From Acinetobacter celticus (GTDB taxonomy: Bacteria; Pseudomonadota; Gammaproteobacteria; Pseudomonadales; Moraxellaceae): 50,603 nucleotides of DNA. The stretch lies in NCBI RefSeq assembly GCF_001707755.1, contig NZ_MBDL01000003.1, positions 1-50,603 of the forward strand, read 5' to 3'. The notes beneath the pieces were generated by a model. The model did no database searches. It saw only the letters and a list, made by a program, of their open reading frames with translations, and was not told where the DNA came from. A program made the position numbers and the translations under genes. Position 1 is the first letter of the stretch. Every line of letters begins with the position of its first letter. This document shows positions 9,835 through 18,821 of this stretch, one piece after another.

Positions 9835-9868
9835 AAAAAAAAGCAACCTTACGGTTGCTTTTTTTTAT
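9835..9868. terminator. terminator after ompA
   Basis: Perfect stem AAGCAACC / GGTTGCTT with loop TTAC, extended by A- and T-tracts on both sides, so it can work in both directions. Confidence 0.9.
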
Positions 9869-9895
9869 CAGTTCAATAACGAATTATTGAGCTTA

Positions 9896-10930
9896 TTATT
9901 CTGCAACAACAGTACGGCTACCAGAAATCGTTGCAAATACGCGACGGTTCATAGCACGACCTTCTTTAGTGTTGTTGTCAGCGATTGGTTGATCCCAAGC
10001 GAAACCTTGAGTAGCCAAACGAGCTGGATCTACATTGTATTCATTTACAAGTGAAGATTTAACAGAGTTAGCACGAGCCAATGATAAACGTTCGTTTAAT
10101 GCACGTGGACCAGTGTTGTCTGTGTGACCTTCGATGCGAGCAGTAGCGTTTGGATATTCAACTAACTTCTCAGCAACTTTAGCAATTTCTGGCTTGTATT
10201 GATCTTTGATGTTTGATTTGTTTGTATCAAAGAACACACGAAGTTCCATGTTCAAGTCTTCAGTCAACTCTTGTGGAGCTGGAGCTACTGGAGCTGGAAC
10301 TACAGGCACAACTTCAACTACAGCAACTGCTGGCTTCAAGTGACCGCCAAGAACTACGTTAAGACCAGCTAAAGCTGTGTAGTTCCAGAAATCTTCATCA
10401 ATGTTGTAAGTAGCACGTGCTTCAGTACGTAGAGATAAAGCATCGTTTAAGCGCCAGAAAGCACCTAGACCAGCATTACCTAAAGTACCTTCTTCTTCAG
10501 TACCACGATAAGCACCGTTAAAACCACGAGCAGTTGCATTGTCAAACTCATATTTGTAGTGACCAGCACCTAACAATACATATGGTTTGATTTTGCTATC
10601 GTAATTTTTAGTGATCAAATCAGAAGTAGCATAGAAGTTACCGTTGATTTGAGATTGCTTATATTCGCCCTGTTGAACGTCTACATCACCTTTTACTTGA
10701 TTGTATTCAACTTCGAAACCTAGCCATGGCGTTAATTCAACACCAAGTGCAGCACCAACGAATAAGTCGTCTTGAAGCTCAGGACCATTAGTAAGGTTGC
10801 CATTGCTATTATTGTGCTGAGAATCTTGGAATGTATAACCAAGCATTAATGGAGTAACAGTTACGCCTGCGTTTGCAGCAGCTAAAGGTGCAGCTACGAG
10901 CATTGCTAATGCAATACGACTCATTTTCAT
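9896..10930 (-). CDS. ompA: outer membrane protein OmpA (Omp38 type)
   Basis: The major Acinetobacter OmpA: an N-terminal 8-stranded beta-barrel porin and a C-terminal peptidoglycan-binding domain. The signal peptide ends in AAANA before [17 protein letters not shown] Pro/Val/Ala-rich hinge (about residues 205-222) joins the barrel to the OmpA_C domain, where [13 protein letters not shown] and NERLSLARA hold the Asp and Arg that bind diaminopimelate. The start is decided by GGAGGA ending 7 bases before the ATG. Length is 344 residues. A strong promoter and a 19-base palindrome lie upstream. The protein is known in this genus for adhesion, slow-porin activity and envelope stability. Confidence 0.97.
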   Translation of the reverse strand: MKMSRIALAMLVAAPLAAANAGVTVTPLMLGYTFQDSQHNNSNGNLTNGPELQDDLFVGAALGVELTPWLGFEVEYNQVKGDVDVQQGEYKQSQINGNFYATSDLITKNYDSKIKPYVLLGAGHYKYEFDNATARGFNGAYRGTEEEGTLGNAGLGAFWRLNDALSLRTEARATYNIDEDFWNYTALAGLNVVLGGHLKPAVAVVEVVPVVPAPVAPAPQELTEDLNMELRVFFDTNKSNIKDQYKPEIAKVAEKLVEYPNATARIEGHTDNTGPRALNERLSLARANSVKSSLVNEYNVDPARLATQGFAWDQPIADNNTKEGRAMNRRVFATISGSRTVVAE

Positions 10931-11040
10931 GGATTTATCCTCCAGAGATAAAAATTGTTGTTCAAGCTTAAGCCTAAATTTGGCTATCCTGAGATAGGCT
11001 TTCTAATACCCCAGTCTTATTTTTAAGCTATTCACATCGA

Positions 11041-11069
11041 ATCATACAAACACTTTATTCTTTTTCCAA
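11041..11069 (-). promoter_or_regulatory. ompA promoter
   Basis: On the minus strand TTGGAA (11069-11064), a 17-base spacer and TATGAT (11046-11041). Transcription from here would give a leader of roughly 100 bases before the ompA ATG at 10930. Confidence 0.7.
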
Positions 11070-11072
11070 GTG

Positions 11073-11091
11073 CTTGATTAATTTAATCAAG
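11073..11091. promoter_or_regulatory. 19-base perfect palindrome upstream of the ompA -35
   Basis: Arms CTTGATTAA and TTAATCAAG around one T end just 3 bases upstream of the predicted ompA -35. The position fits an operator or activator site. Confidence 0.45.
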
Positions 11092-11307
11092 TAAATTATT
11101 GACAAAATTACTTACAATTTCCGTTGTAATTCGGTAATTTTTTACTCAAATTATTCTTGTGAATCGCTTATTGTCACCTGTTTGCATTTTAGCAGTTTTA
11201 TCAAATCTTGAGTAATATAATTACCTACTCGACATAAGAACACATTAAAACAATTTATTAATATCATGTTTTTTATAAAAACAATATACAACAACAGGTC
11301 TAATCCC

Positions 11308-11829
11308 ATGTTTCCTATAATAAAAAATGGCTTTACGCTATTTGAACTCATCACTACTCTTGCTGTTTTAGCGATCATCAGCGCGATCGCTTTACCCTAT
11401 TACCAAAAAACTATGGCAGAACAAGAAGTTAAAACAACAATTTCCAAACTTAGCCTCGCCAACCGTTCGGCAAAAAATTTAGCCGTATTACATCATTCCA
11501 ATATTGTGATTTGCCCAAGCAAAGATTTTACTCAATGTAAATCCGATGCTTGGAGTAATGGCTTTATTATATTTATCGATATGAATAAAAACCGAAGCGT
11601 TGATACAGACGAACAAATTCTACAAACAGAGGCACTGGATCTGAAATACGGTTACTTAAATTGGAAAGGCACGCTGAGTATCCCTAGTGTGACTTTTCAA
11701 ACCTGGTCTGGGCTACCTATTGGTTCGAATGGTGGTTTTTATTACTGTTCCTTAGCCAACCTCCCCCATCAAAAACTTAACCTAAGTAAAATGGGTCATA
11801 TGCGTATCGAGCATCCAACCACATGTTGA
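11308..11829 (+). CDS. FimT/GspH-type pseudopilin
   Basis: A prepilin-like protein of the type IV pilus / type II secretion minor pilin group. It has the class III leader MFPIIKNG cut before FTLFELITTLAVLAIISAIA, with Glu5 of the mature protein conserved and a hydrophobic first helix. A short leader is typical, so the ATG at 11308 is preferred to an upstream one at 11266. The 173-residue product has Cys pairs (CPSKDFTQC) and a C-terminal Cys in a HPTTC ending, as in FimT/FimU-like proteins, some of which take part in DNA uptake. No other pilus gene is nearby. Confidence 0.75.
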   Translation: MFPIIKNGFTLFELITTLAVLAIISAIALPYYQKTMAEQEVKTTISKLSLANRSAKNLAVLHHSNIVICPSKDFTQCKSDAWSNGFIIFIDMNKNRSVDTDEQILQTEALDLKYGYLNWKGTLSIPSVTFQTWSGLPIGSNGGFYYCSLANLPHQKLNLSKMGHMRIEHPTTC

Positions 11830-11938
11830 AACTCATGCGTCTAGTTTGATCAAGGAATTGGACTTTATTCCTGCTCATTTTTTTATATACTGCTGGAGCT
11901 AGGAATATTTTAAATAAAACATGATTGGAGAAATAACA

Positions 11939-13114
11939 ATGACAGACATCGTAATTGTAAATGGTGCTCGTACTGCCATGGGCGGTTTTCAAGGCAGTCT
12001 TTCTGGACAAACAGCACCAGAACTTGGAGCGGCCACAATTAAAGCGGCTATTTCACGTGCTGGTTTACAACCAAACGATGTCGAAGAAGTCATTATGGGC
12101 TGTGTTTTATCTGCAGGCCTAAAGCAGGGCCCTGCCCGTCAAGCCATGCGCCAAGCAGGTATACCTGATGCTGCAGGTGCAGTTACCATCAATAAGCTGT
12201 GTGGTTCAGGTATGAAAGCGGTGATGCAAGCTGCCGATATGATTAAAGCAGGTTCAGCTACTGTGGTCATCGCCGGTGGTATGGAATCAATGAGCAATGC
12301 ACCTTATGTATTGCCAAAAGCTCGCGCAGGTTACCGCATGGGTCATGGCGAAATTAAAGACCATATGTTCTTAGATGGCCTTGAAGATGCTGAAACCAGC
12401 CGTTTGATGGGCTCATTCGCACAAGATATGGCAAATAGCAAGGGCTATACTCGTGAACAAATGGATGATTTTGCCATCCGTTCACTTAAACGTGCCCAAA
12501 CGGCTATTACTGAAGGCTATTTTACCGATGAAATCGTGCCTGTTACGGTTTCAACACGTAAGGGCGATGTGATCGTCGATAAAGATGAGCAACCGTTTAA
12601 TGCCAATATTGATAAAATTCCAACATTGCGCCCTGCTTTTGCCAAAGATGGGACGATTACCGCGGCCAATGCCAGCTCTATTTCAGATGGTGCATCAGCA
12701 TTAGTCTTAACTTCTGCGGATAATGCTACAGCGAAAGGTTTAACACCTTTAGCTAAAATTGTAGCTTATGCATCAAATTCTCAGCATCCTTCAGAATTCA
12801 CTATTGCGCCTGTGGGCGCAATTCAAAAAGTGCTTAATAAAACGGGCTGGGCTGTGGCAGAGGTAGATCTTTGGGAAATTAATGAAGCATTTGCCATGGT
12901 CACCATGTGTCCGATTGATGAATTTCAGTTAGATGCTGAAAAAGTCAATATTAATGGCGGAGCTTGTGCACTCGGTCATCCTGTAGGTTCAACGGGTTCA
13001 CGTATTATTTTGACTTTAATTCATGCATTGAAACGTACTGGTGGCAAAAAAGGTATTGCTGCACTGTGTATCGGTGGTGGTGAAGCAACTGCTGTGGCGA
13101 TTGAATTACTTTAA
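11939..13114 (+). CDS. acetyl-CoA C-acetyltransferase (thiolase II)
   Basis: A biosynthetic/degradative thiolase interconverting two acetyl-CoA with acetoacetyl-CoA plus CoA. Catalytic residues are all present: Cys88 in NKLCGSGMKAV, His347 in CALGHPVGSTGSR and Cys377 in LCIGGGEATA, at the spacing of characterised thiolases. The start with GGAG 8 bases before the ATG at 11939 is preferred to an in-frame ATG at 11921. It has 391 residues. Unusually a Cys replaces the common Ile before ALGHP. It is a monocistronic unit with its own terminator. It could be called AtoB or PhaA; the context does not decide. Confidence 0.9.
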   Translation: MTDIVIVNGARTAMGGFQGSLSGQTAPELGAATIKAAISRAGLQPNDVEEVIMGCVLSAGLKQGPARQAMRQAGIPDAAGAVTINKLCGSGMKAVMQAADMIKAGSATVVIAGGMESMSNAPYVLPKARAGYRMGHGEIKDHMFLDGLEDAETSRLMGSFAQDMANSKGYTREQMDDFAIRSLKRAQTAITEGYFTDEIVPVTVSTRKGDVIVDKDEQPFNANIDKIPTLRPAFAKDGTITAANASSISDGASALVLTSADNATAKGLTPLAKIVAYASNSQHPSEFTIAPVGAIQKVLNKTGWAVAEVDLWEINEAFAMVTMCPIDEFQLDAEKVNINGGACALGHPVGSTGSRIILTLIHALKRTGGKKGIAALCIGGGEATAVAIELL

Positions 13115-13253
13115 TCCTACTTTTCAACCCCTTCTTAAGATGAGAATAATTTTCATCAAAGAGAAGATAAATATCCATTTTAAATTAGATATTTAGAAGG
13201 ATTGATTTCAGCCCCTCTCTACAGAATTTTTCTAATCCTGAATAAAAAAATTC

Positions 13254-13279
13254 AAAAGCTCTCTACGGAGGGCTTTTTT
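13254..13279 (+). terminator. terminator after the thiolase
   Basis: Stem AAAAGCTCTC / GAGGGCTTTT with one T-G pair, loop TACG, then Ts. Confidence 0.75.
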
Positions 13280-13371
13280 CTGCTTACATTTTTTTATACT
13301 TTCGTTATTTCAAATCTACAAATGGCTTGTAAAATAAGCAAAGTGAAAAACAACAAAAATGGATATTCCGA

Positions 13372-13812
13372 ATGCAATTCAATCACTATCTTAATTTTCA
13401 AGGTGAAACCGAAGTCGCCTTTAATTTCTATAAATCTGTTTTTGGCGGTGAATTTTCACACTTTCAAAAATATACCGACTTAGCTGATGCTCAAATTGCT
13501 GAACATGAAAAAGATTATGTTCTGCACGTATCTTTGCCGATCAATGCATTTACAGAACTTATGGGTTCCGACACCTCGGAGCAGTTTTGTGCGCAAAACA
13601 GTGCCCCATTTATTAAAGGCAATAATCACTATATTTCTATTAATTTAGATGCCAGTGAGCAAGCCGAGGCAAAACGCTTATTTGATGCTTTGTCTGTCAA
13701 TGGACAGGTTGAAATGCCTTTAGAAAAAACCTTCTGGGGCGCAATCTATGGTGCATTTACCGATCAATTTGGGGTGAAATGGATGATTAATTGTCAGCTT
13801 GAAGACCATTAG
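13372..13812 (+). CDS. VOC-superfamily protein, PhnB/YjdN-like
   Basis: A 146-residue protein of the vicinal oxygen chelate fold in the PhnB-like (formerly 3-demethylubiquinone methyltransferase-like) group. Evidence is the opening NHYLNFQGETEVAFNFYKSVFGGEF, the mid-protein INLDASEQAEAKRLFDALS and the ending TFWGAIYGAFTDQFGVKWMINCQ, which matches the family end W-x-x-x-YG-x-x-x-D-x-FGV-x-W-x-x-N. No substrate or metal role can be assigned. It stands alone, and a perfect palindromic terminator shared with the converging DUF934 gene follows. Confidence 0.8.
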   Translation: MQFNHYLNFQGETEVAFNFYKSVFGGEFSHFQKYTDLADAQIAEHEKDYVLHVSLPINAFTELMGSDTSEQFCAQNSAPFIKGNNHYISINLDASEQAEAKRLFDALSVNGQVEMPLEKTFWGAIYGAFTDQFGVKWMINCQLEDH

Positions 13813-13820
13813 TTCACATA

Positions 13821-13848
13821 AAAAAGCCGAACAATTGTTCGGCTTTTT
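13821..13848. terminator. bidirectional terminator between the VOC gene and the DUF934 gene
   Basis: A perfect palindrome with arms AAAAAGCCGAACAA / TTGTTCGGCTTTTT that serves both converging genes. Confidence 0.92.
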
Positions 13849-13868
13849 TATTGATGACTTAATTAAAA

Positions 13869-14354
13869 TTAAGCACCGGTTTGATAATGCGCTTTCGGCA
13901 CAGCAGTCGATGCTTGGTAAGGATTGGTAAAATCACCTAAACCCATCGCAGCTTCCTGAATATCTTTACCTTCTTTTACAACAAAGGTGTCAAAGCCCGA
14001 ACGCTTCATGTAGTTCAATACATCTTTGAATACATCACCCGTTGCACGAAGTTCACCTTGATAACCTTGGCGACGTAACAATGCAGCAAATGAATAACCA
14101 CGACCATCATTAAAACCCGCAAAATCAATAAAGATAGTATCGAGTTGATCTAATGGAAATTCATTCACTTCAGGAGATGCATCTACAGTAAGAAATAATG
14201 CTTTTTTACCTGAGACATTTGCCAATTGATCCAGTTGTTCTACGCTCAGAACGACATCGCCCTGAGGCAAAATACCATCTTCACCAATCACTTGATAAGT
14301 GTTATCAGCAACTGCGCCATCTTTTGAAAGAACTTGAAGTGCTGTATTAAGCAT
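13869..14354 (-). CDS. DUF934 family protein partnered with sulfite reductase
   Basis: A 161-residue cytoplasmic protein of the DUF934 family, which is commonly encoded beside sulfite reductase or other sulfur-assimilation genes. Visible conserved segments are DTIFIDFAGFNDGRGYSFA, LRRQGYQGELRATGDVFKD and MKRSGFDTFVV. The start is put at the ATG at 14354 because AAGGAG lies 7 bases upstream inside the end of cysI; the frame is open further but that stretch is cysI coding sequence. The genes overlap by 8 bases, so translation is coupled. The molecular function is unknown; a helper role in sulfite reduction is inferred from context. Confidence 0.85.
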   Translation of the reverse strand: MLNTALQVLSKDGAVADNTYQVIGEDGILPQGDVVLSVEQLDQLANVSGKKALFLTVDASPEVNEFPLDQLDTIFIDFAGFNDGRGYSFAALLRRQGYQGELRATGDVFKDVLNYMKRSGFDTFVVKEGKDIQEAAMGLGDFTNPYQASTAVPKAHYQTGA

Positions 14355-15990
14355 ATGCACGCTCCTTAAATGGCTGAATGCCAACACGGCGGTAAGTTTC
14401 AATAAACTCTTCACCTTCTGAACGAAGGTCTAAATAGGTATTTAGGATTTCTTCAACCACATCAGGGACACGGTCTGCAGCAAATGATGGCCCTAAGATG
14501 TCACCAATAGATGCATCATGGTCTGCATTACCACCCAATGTAATTTGGTAGAATTCAGCACCTTTTTTATCGACACCCAAAATACCAATATTACCTACAT
14601 GGTGGTGACCACAGGCATTCATACAGCCTGAAATATTCAGGTCTAAATGACCAAGGTTATACACAGTATCCAGATCATCAAAACGACGTGAAATGGCTTC
14701 TGAAATAGGAATCGATTTTGCATTGGCCAATGAACAGAAATCACCGCCCGGACAGCAGATAATATCGGTAATGAAACCAATATGTGCGCGAGCAAGGTTA
14801 TTTCTTTCAAGAATCTGCCACAATTCAAACAAGTCTTTTTGCGGTACATCGACCAAAGCAATATTTTGTTCATGGGTTGTGCGCAATTCACCAAAAGTGT
14901 ATTTATCCGCAAGATCTGCGATTAAATCCATTTCTTCAGTGCTCATATCACCCGGTGCAATACCCGCACGTTTCAATGAAATTGTGACAATGCGGTAACC
15001 CTGCACTTTATGCGCATTGGTATTAATATTGAACCATTGCTTGAATTTTGGTGTAGCAGCAAATTGTGCTGTGAAATCTTCATCGGCATAATCTTGATAA
15101 TCAAATGGTGTGAAGTTCTCATCCATTTTTTTCAAGGTATCTGCATCTACTTTTAAAGTTTTGATGGTATGTGCAAATTCAGCTTCAACTTTTTCAGCAA
15201 AGACAGCTGGCGTTAAAGCTTTAACCAAAATTTTAATCCGTGCTTTATATTTGTTGTCACGGCGACCATGCAAGTTATAGACACGTAAAACAGCTTCTAA
15301 ATAGGCAATTAAATCTTCACGTGGTAAGAAATCACGAATAAAGCTACCAATGACGGGAGTGCGACCTAAACCGCCACCGACTTTAATTTTATAGCCAATT
15401 TCGCCTGCTGCATTTTTTACAATATACACACCGATATCATGGAATGAGGTCGCAGCACGGTCAATTTTTTCCAATGCAGACACCGCAATTTTAAATTTAC
15501 GTGGCAGGAAAGCAAATTCTGGGTGGAATGTAGACCATTGACGAATCAATTCACACGTTGGACGCGGGTCAGCAATTTCACCTGCAACAACACCTGCATA
15601 CTGGTCTGTTGTGGTGTTACGAATACAGTTACCCGACGTTTGAATAGCGTGCATTTGAACCGTTGCAAGTTCTTGCAACATATCAGGCACATTTTCCAGT
15701 GCAGGCCAGTTAAACTGAATATTTTGACGGGTTGATACATGTGCATAACCACGGTCATAGTCTTTTGCCAACGTCGCAACTTTACGCAGTTGGTTGGAGT
15801 TCATAAGACCATAAGGCACAGCAATACGTAACATCGGCGCATAGCGCTGAACGTATAAACCATTTTGGAGGCGTAGCGGACGGTATTCGTCTTCCGTTAA
15901 TTTGCCCGCTAAATAACGTTCCGTTTGATCGCGGAACTGTGCAACACGTTCATTAACCAGTTGCTGGTCAAAATCAGTATATAAATACAT
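14347..15990 (-). CDS. cysI: sulfite reductase hemoprotein (CysI-like nitrite/sulfite reductase)
   Basis: Siroheme and 4Fe-4S enzyme of assimilatory sulfate reduction, making sulfide from sulfite by six-electron transfer. It has two ferredoxin-like halves and the cluster/siroheme ligands as CCPGGDFC (about residue 412) and GCMNACGHHH (about 452). The substrate-side TSGNCIRNTTTDQYAG and RTPVIGSFIRDFLP segments are also present. At 547 residues it is like the nitrite/sulfite reductases of Acinetobacter and pseudomonads. No flavoprotein gene is adjacent, so the electron donor is not visible. It overlaps a DUF934 gene, a typical partner that favours sulfite over nitrite. Confidence 0.9.
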   Translation of the reverse strand: MYLYTDFDQQLVNERVAQFRDQTERYLAGKLTEDEYRPLRLQNGLYVQRYAPMLRIAVPYGLMNSNQLRKVATLAKDYDRGYAHVSTRQNIQFNWPALENVPDMLQELATVQMHAIQTSGNCIRNTTTDQYAGVVAGEIADPRPTCELIRQWSTFHPEFAFLPRKFKIAVSALEKIDRAATSFHDIGVYIVKNAAGEIGYKIKVGGGLGRTPVIGSFIRDFLPREDLIAYLEAVLRVYNLHGRRDNKYKARIKILVKALTPAVFAEKVEAEFAHTIKTLKVDADTLKKMDENFTPFDYQDYADEDFTAQFAATPKFKQWFNINTNAHKVQGYRIVTISLKRAGIAPGDMSTEEMDLIADLADKYTFGELRTTHEQNIALVDVPQKDLFELWQILERNNLARAHIGFITDIICCPGGDFCSLANAKSIPISEAISRRFDDLDTVYNLGHLDLNISGCMNACGHHHVGNIGILGVDKKGAEFYQITLGGNADHDASIGDILGPSFAADRVPDVVEEILNTYLDLRSEGEEFIETYRRVGIQPFKERAYA

Positions 15991-16195
15991 GGCGTACAGC
16001 TAGTAAGTTCTATTATAACGGTGCACAGCATAACCAGATTTCATCTATCAGGAAAATGTCTTTTTTACATAGTTAATAGCGATTTTATTGATAAGACTCT
16101 ACAGGTTTCACTGATATAAAGCCTTTGCGCCGTTTTTAATTTGTTTTTACTGATATTGATTATTTTATTCATTCCTTAGCATTTATTTTCATAAT

Positions 16196-16222
16196 AAAAA
16201 AAAGCCTGACGAATCAGACTTT
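16196..16222 (-). terminator. terminator after gcd
   Basis: On the minus strand AAAGTCTGA / TCAGGCTTT pair around a 4-base loop with one mismatch, followed by eight Ts. Confidence 0.7.
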
Positions 16223-16252
16223 TTAAATCGTTTAATTTACATCCAATTCTTT

Positions 16253-18649
16253 TTAATCTGGTAATGCATAAGCAACCAGTGCATCGCCCATCTTGGTTCC
16301 GAATGAACCATGCCCACCTGCCATAATCACAACGTATTGTTTACCATTGCTTTCATAAGTCATTGGTGTTGCTTGTCCACCTGCGGGCAAACGACCTTTC
16401 CAAAGTTCATCACCGTTAGTGACATTGATGGCACGGATGTAATCATCTTGCGTTGCGCCAAGGAACATTAAGTTACCCGCAGTAGAGATTGATCCACCCA
16501 ACATTGGCACACCCATTTTAAATGGCGGTAAAGGAATACCCGGCATACTGTCGCGAATGGTACCAATACGACGTTTCCAAGCCACATCATGGGTATTTAA
16601 ATCGACACCCGCCACATACCCCCAAGCAGGTTGTTTGCATGGCAAGCCGAATGGAGACAAGAACGCACTAATTTCAACCCCGTAAGGCACGCCATACATC
16701 GGCTGAATACCCGCTTCAGTGCCCGCGCCTTTGGCTGTTTTTGGACGGTTCGGATTTTCAGGAATCAGTCTAGAGACAAATGGCAAGCCAATTGGATTCA
16801 TCACGGCAATTTGACGGTCTGGATTGACTGACATACCGCCCCATTCAAATACCCCTAAATTACCTGGGAAAACCAAAGTTCCATTTTCTGAAGGTGGAGT
16901 ATAAATGCCATCGTAGTTCAATTTATGGAAAGACACACGACAGATCAATTGGTCAAACATGGTGGCACCCCACATTTGTTTGTCGGTTAATCTTTCTTTC
17001 GGTGCAAGATCAAAATCAGAGAACGGTTGTGTTGCAGAATAACGTTCACCTTTGGTTTGAGGGCCACGTTTCACCGTTTGTGGTACAGGTTTCTCAGTAA
17101 TCGGAACAATCGCGGCACCCGTACGACGGTCTAAAACAAAGACATTGCCAGTTTTCGTTAATACATAAATTGCAGGAACGGTCTGACCCGATTGATTTTT
17201 AATATCAGTCAATGTCGGTTGAGATGGTACGTCCATATCCCACAAATCGTGATGCGTGGTTTGGAAGTCCCAAACCAATTTACCCGTAGATGCATTGATC
17301 GCCAACATCGAATTTGCATAACGCTCATGCAATTCAGTACGGTTACCGCCCCAAATATCAGGCGTACCGACACCCGTTGGAATATAGACGATGTCTAATT
17401 TAGCGTCATAAGCTAAAGGTGCCCATGCGTTTGGCGAGTTTTGAACATATTTCTGACCTGGTGCAGGAATCGCATTTGGATCTTCTGCGCCTGTATCAAA
17501 TACCCAAAGCAATGCTCCTGTATTAACATCATAACCACGAATGACTCCAGATGGTTCTTCAGTCGAATAGTTATCTGTAGTTGAGCCCGCAATAATAATC
17601 GTTGTACCTGTCACCACTGCAGGTGAGGTTGGGTTATAACCACCTGGATATGGGAATGGCATATCTTTTTGCAAGTCAACTTCACCATTTTTACCAAAGT
17701 CAGTACACGCTTTACCTGTGTCTGCATTTACAGCCACAAGACGACCATCATTGACAGGTAAAATGACTTTTTTCGGACATTCTGCTGAAGTGGTTTTTTT
17801 CGTAGCTAAACTGGTTTCAAAACCGGCGGTATTGCTCGCATCAAAATACGAAACACCGCGACAAGTTAAATGCTGAAAGGTCTTATCCGCTTTTAATTTC
17901 GGATCAAATGTCCATTTCGCCTTACCGGTTGTCGGATCCAGCGCAACCAATTTTTGATGCGTGGTACAGATATACATGTTGTCGCCGACTTTAATTGGCG
18001 TTACCTGATTGGTGGTTTCACCTGAATCATTTTCAGTTTTAAAGTCGCCTGTGTTGTATGTCCAAGCCACTTTCAAGTTTTTCACGTTCTCTGAATTAAT
18101 TTGATTTAATGGCGAATAACGTAAACCTGATTGCGTACGACCATAGGCTGGCCAGTCTGCATCAGCAATACCCGCAATTGATTGTGCTGTTGCAGGTTGC
18201 TTGGTGGTTAATTCACCGCGAATTTCTTGCGGATCATTAAATACCGAGTAAATCATCACAGCAATAGTGATGGCCAAGGTTCCCGACAATGCAATTTTTG
18301 CACCTTTGGTATTGCTAAAGCCACGGGTCACAGCAGGAATTAATAAAAATAAGCCAAATAGGCCTAAAATATCTAAACGTGGTGCAAGTGCAAAGAAGTC
18401 AGATCCGACTTCCCACAAGCCCCAAATCACTGTACCCAATACAAATACAGCATAAACAAGGAGTGCCGAACTTTTTAATTTTTGCAGTAAAACTGCTGTA
18501 GCAATGAAGAATAAACCTGCAATGATGTAGTACCAAGACCCACCAAGCACTGCAAGATAAATCCCTCCAATCAGCAATACCAAACCAAAAATGACAGCAA
18601 CCACGGCTGCAATGGTTTTCAGTACTGAACCTGAAGATGGAGTACTCAT
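16253..18649 (-). CDS. gcd: membrane-bound PQQ-dependent glucose dehydrogenase
   Basis: Oxidises glucose and other aldoses to the lactone on the periplasmic side and passes electrons to ubiquinone. The N-terminal 140 residues form about five membrane helices (for example the LDILGLFGLFLLIPAV helix). The rest is an eight-bladed PQQ propeller with SDWPAYGRT-like ADWPAYGRTQSGLRYSPL, SGETTNQVTP, QHLTCRGVSY, VGTPDIWGG, HHDLWDMDVPSQP and AGGHGSFGTKMGD. Length matches Acinetobacter Gcd (about 800) rather than the quinate enzyme QuiA. The ATG at 18649 has AGGTGG 5 bases upstream; a GTG three codons earlier overlaps that site. A paired porin precedes it. Confidence 0.92.
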   Translation of the reverse strand: MSTPSSGSVLKTIAAVVAVIFGLVLLIGGIYLAVLGGSWYYIIAGLFFIATAVLLQKLKSSALLVYAVFVLGTVIWGLWEVGSDFFALAPRLDILGLFGLFLLIPAVTRGFSNTKGAKIALSGTLAITIAVMIYSVFNDPQEIRGELTTKQPATAQSIAGIADADWPAYGRTQSGLRYSPLNQINSENVKNLKVAWTYNTGDFKTENDSGETTNQVTPIKVGDNMYICTTHQKLVALDPTTGKAKWTFDPKLKADKTFQHLTCRGVSYFDASNTAGFETSLATKKTTSAECPKKVILPVNDGRLVAVNADTGKACTDFGKNGEVDLQKDMPFPYPGGYNPTSPAVVTGTTIIIAGSTTDNYSTEEPSGVIRGYDVNTGALLWVFDTGAEDPNAIPAPGQKYVQNSPNAWAPLAYDAKLDIVYIPTGVGTPDIWGGNRTELHERYANSMLAINASTGKLVWDFQTTHHDLWDMDVPSQPTLTDIKNQSGQTVPAIYVLTKTGNVFVLDRRTGAAIVPITEKPVPQTVKRGPQTKGERYSATQPFSDFDLAPKERLTDKQMWGATMFDQLICRVSFHKLNYDGIYTPPSENGTLVFPGNLGVFEWGGMSVNPDRQIAVMNPIGLPFVSRLIPENPNRPKTAKGAGTEAGIQPMYGVPYGVEISAFLSPFGLPCKQPAWGYVAGVDLNTHDVAWKRRIGTIRDSMPGIPLPPFKMGVPMLGGSISTAGNLMFLGATQDDYIRAINVTNGDELWKGRLPAGGQATPMTYESNGKQYVVIMAGGHGSFGTKMGDALVAYALPD

Positions 18650-18821
18650 ATTGACCACCTATTTCTAAGATTCTGTTGAAAGCCTATATCGTATGAAATA
18701 TATATAAGCACTTGTTTTTACAGTTTTTAGATTTTAAGTATCTACCCAACATTGAATATGCGGAAAAACTTGTGTATCAAAACATCCAATAGCTCAAGAC
18801 AAATACTTATCTATCTAAAAA

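Larger units (their letters stand above)
10931..11307. other. regulatory region between ompA and the pseudopilin gene
   Basis: This 377-base gap holds the ompA leader (about 100 bases), its promoter and an upstream palindrome, all read on the minus strand, plus an AT-rich stretch that must contain the start signals of the pseudopilin gene on the plus strand. No gene is visible. Confidence 0.7.

Noticed and set aside
9794..10054. Plus-strand frame over the ompA terminator and 3-prime end
   Set aside because: Antisense to ompA and reads through a terminator.
13202..13483. Open frame between the thiolase and the VOC gene
   Set aside because: It runs through the thiolase terminator and overlaps the better supported VOC gene; non-ATG start and unnatural composition.
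16253..18649. Assignment as quinate/shikimate dehydrogenase QuiA
   Set aside because: The neighbours are a sugar porin rather than qui/pca genes, and length and motifs fit Gcd better.
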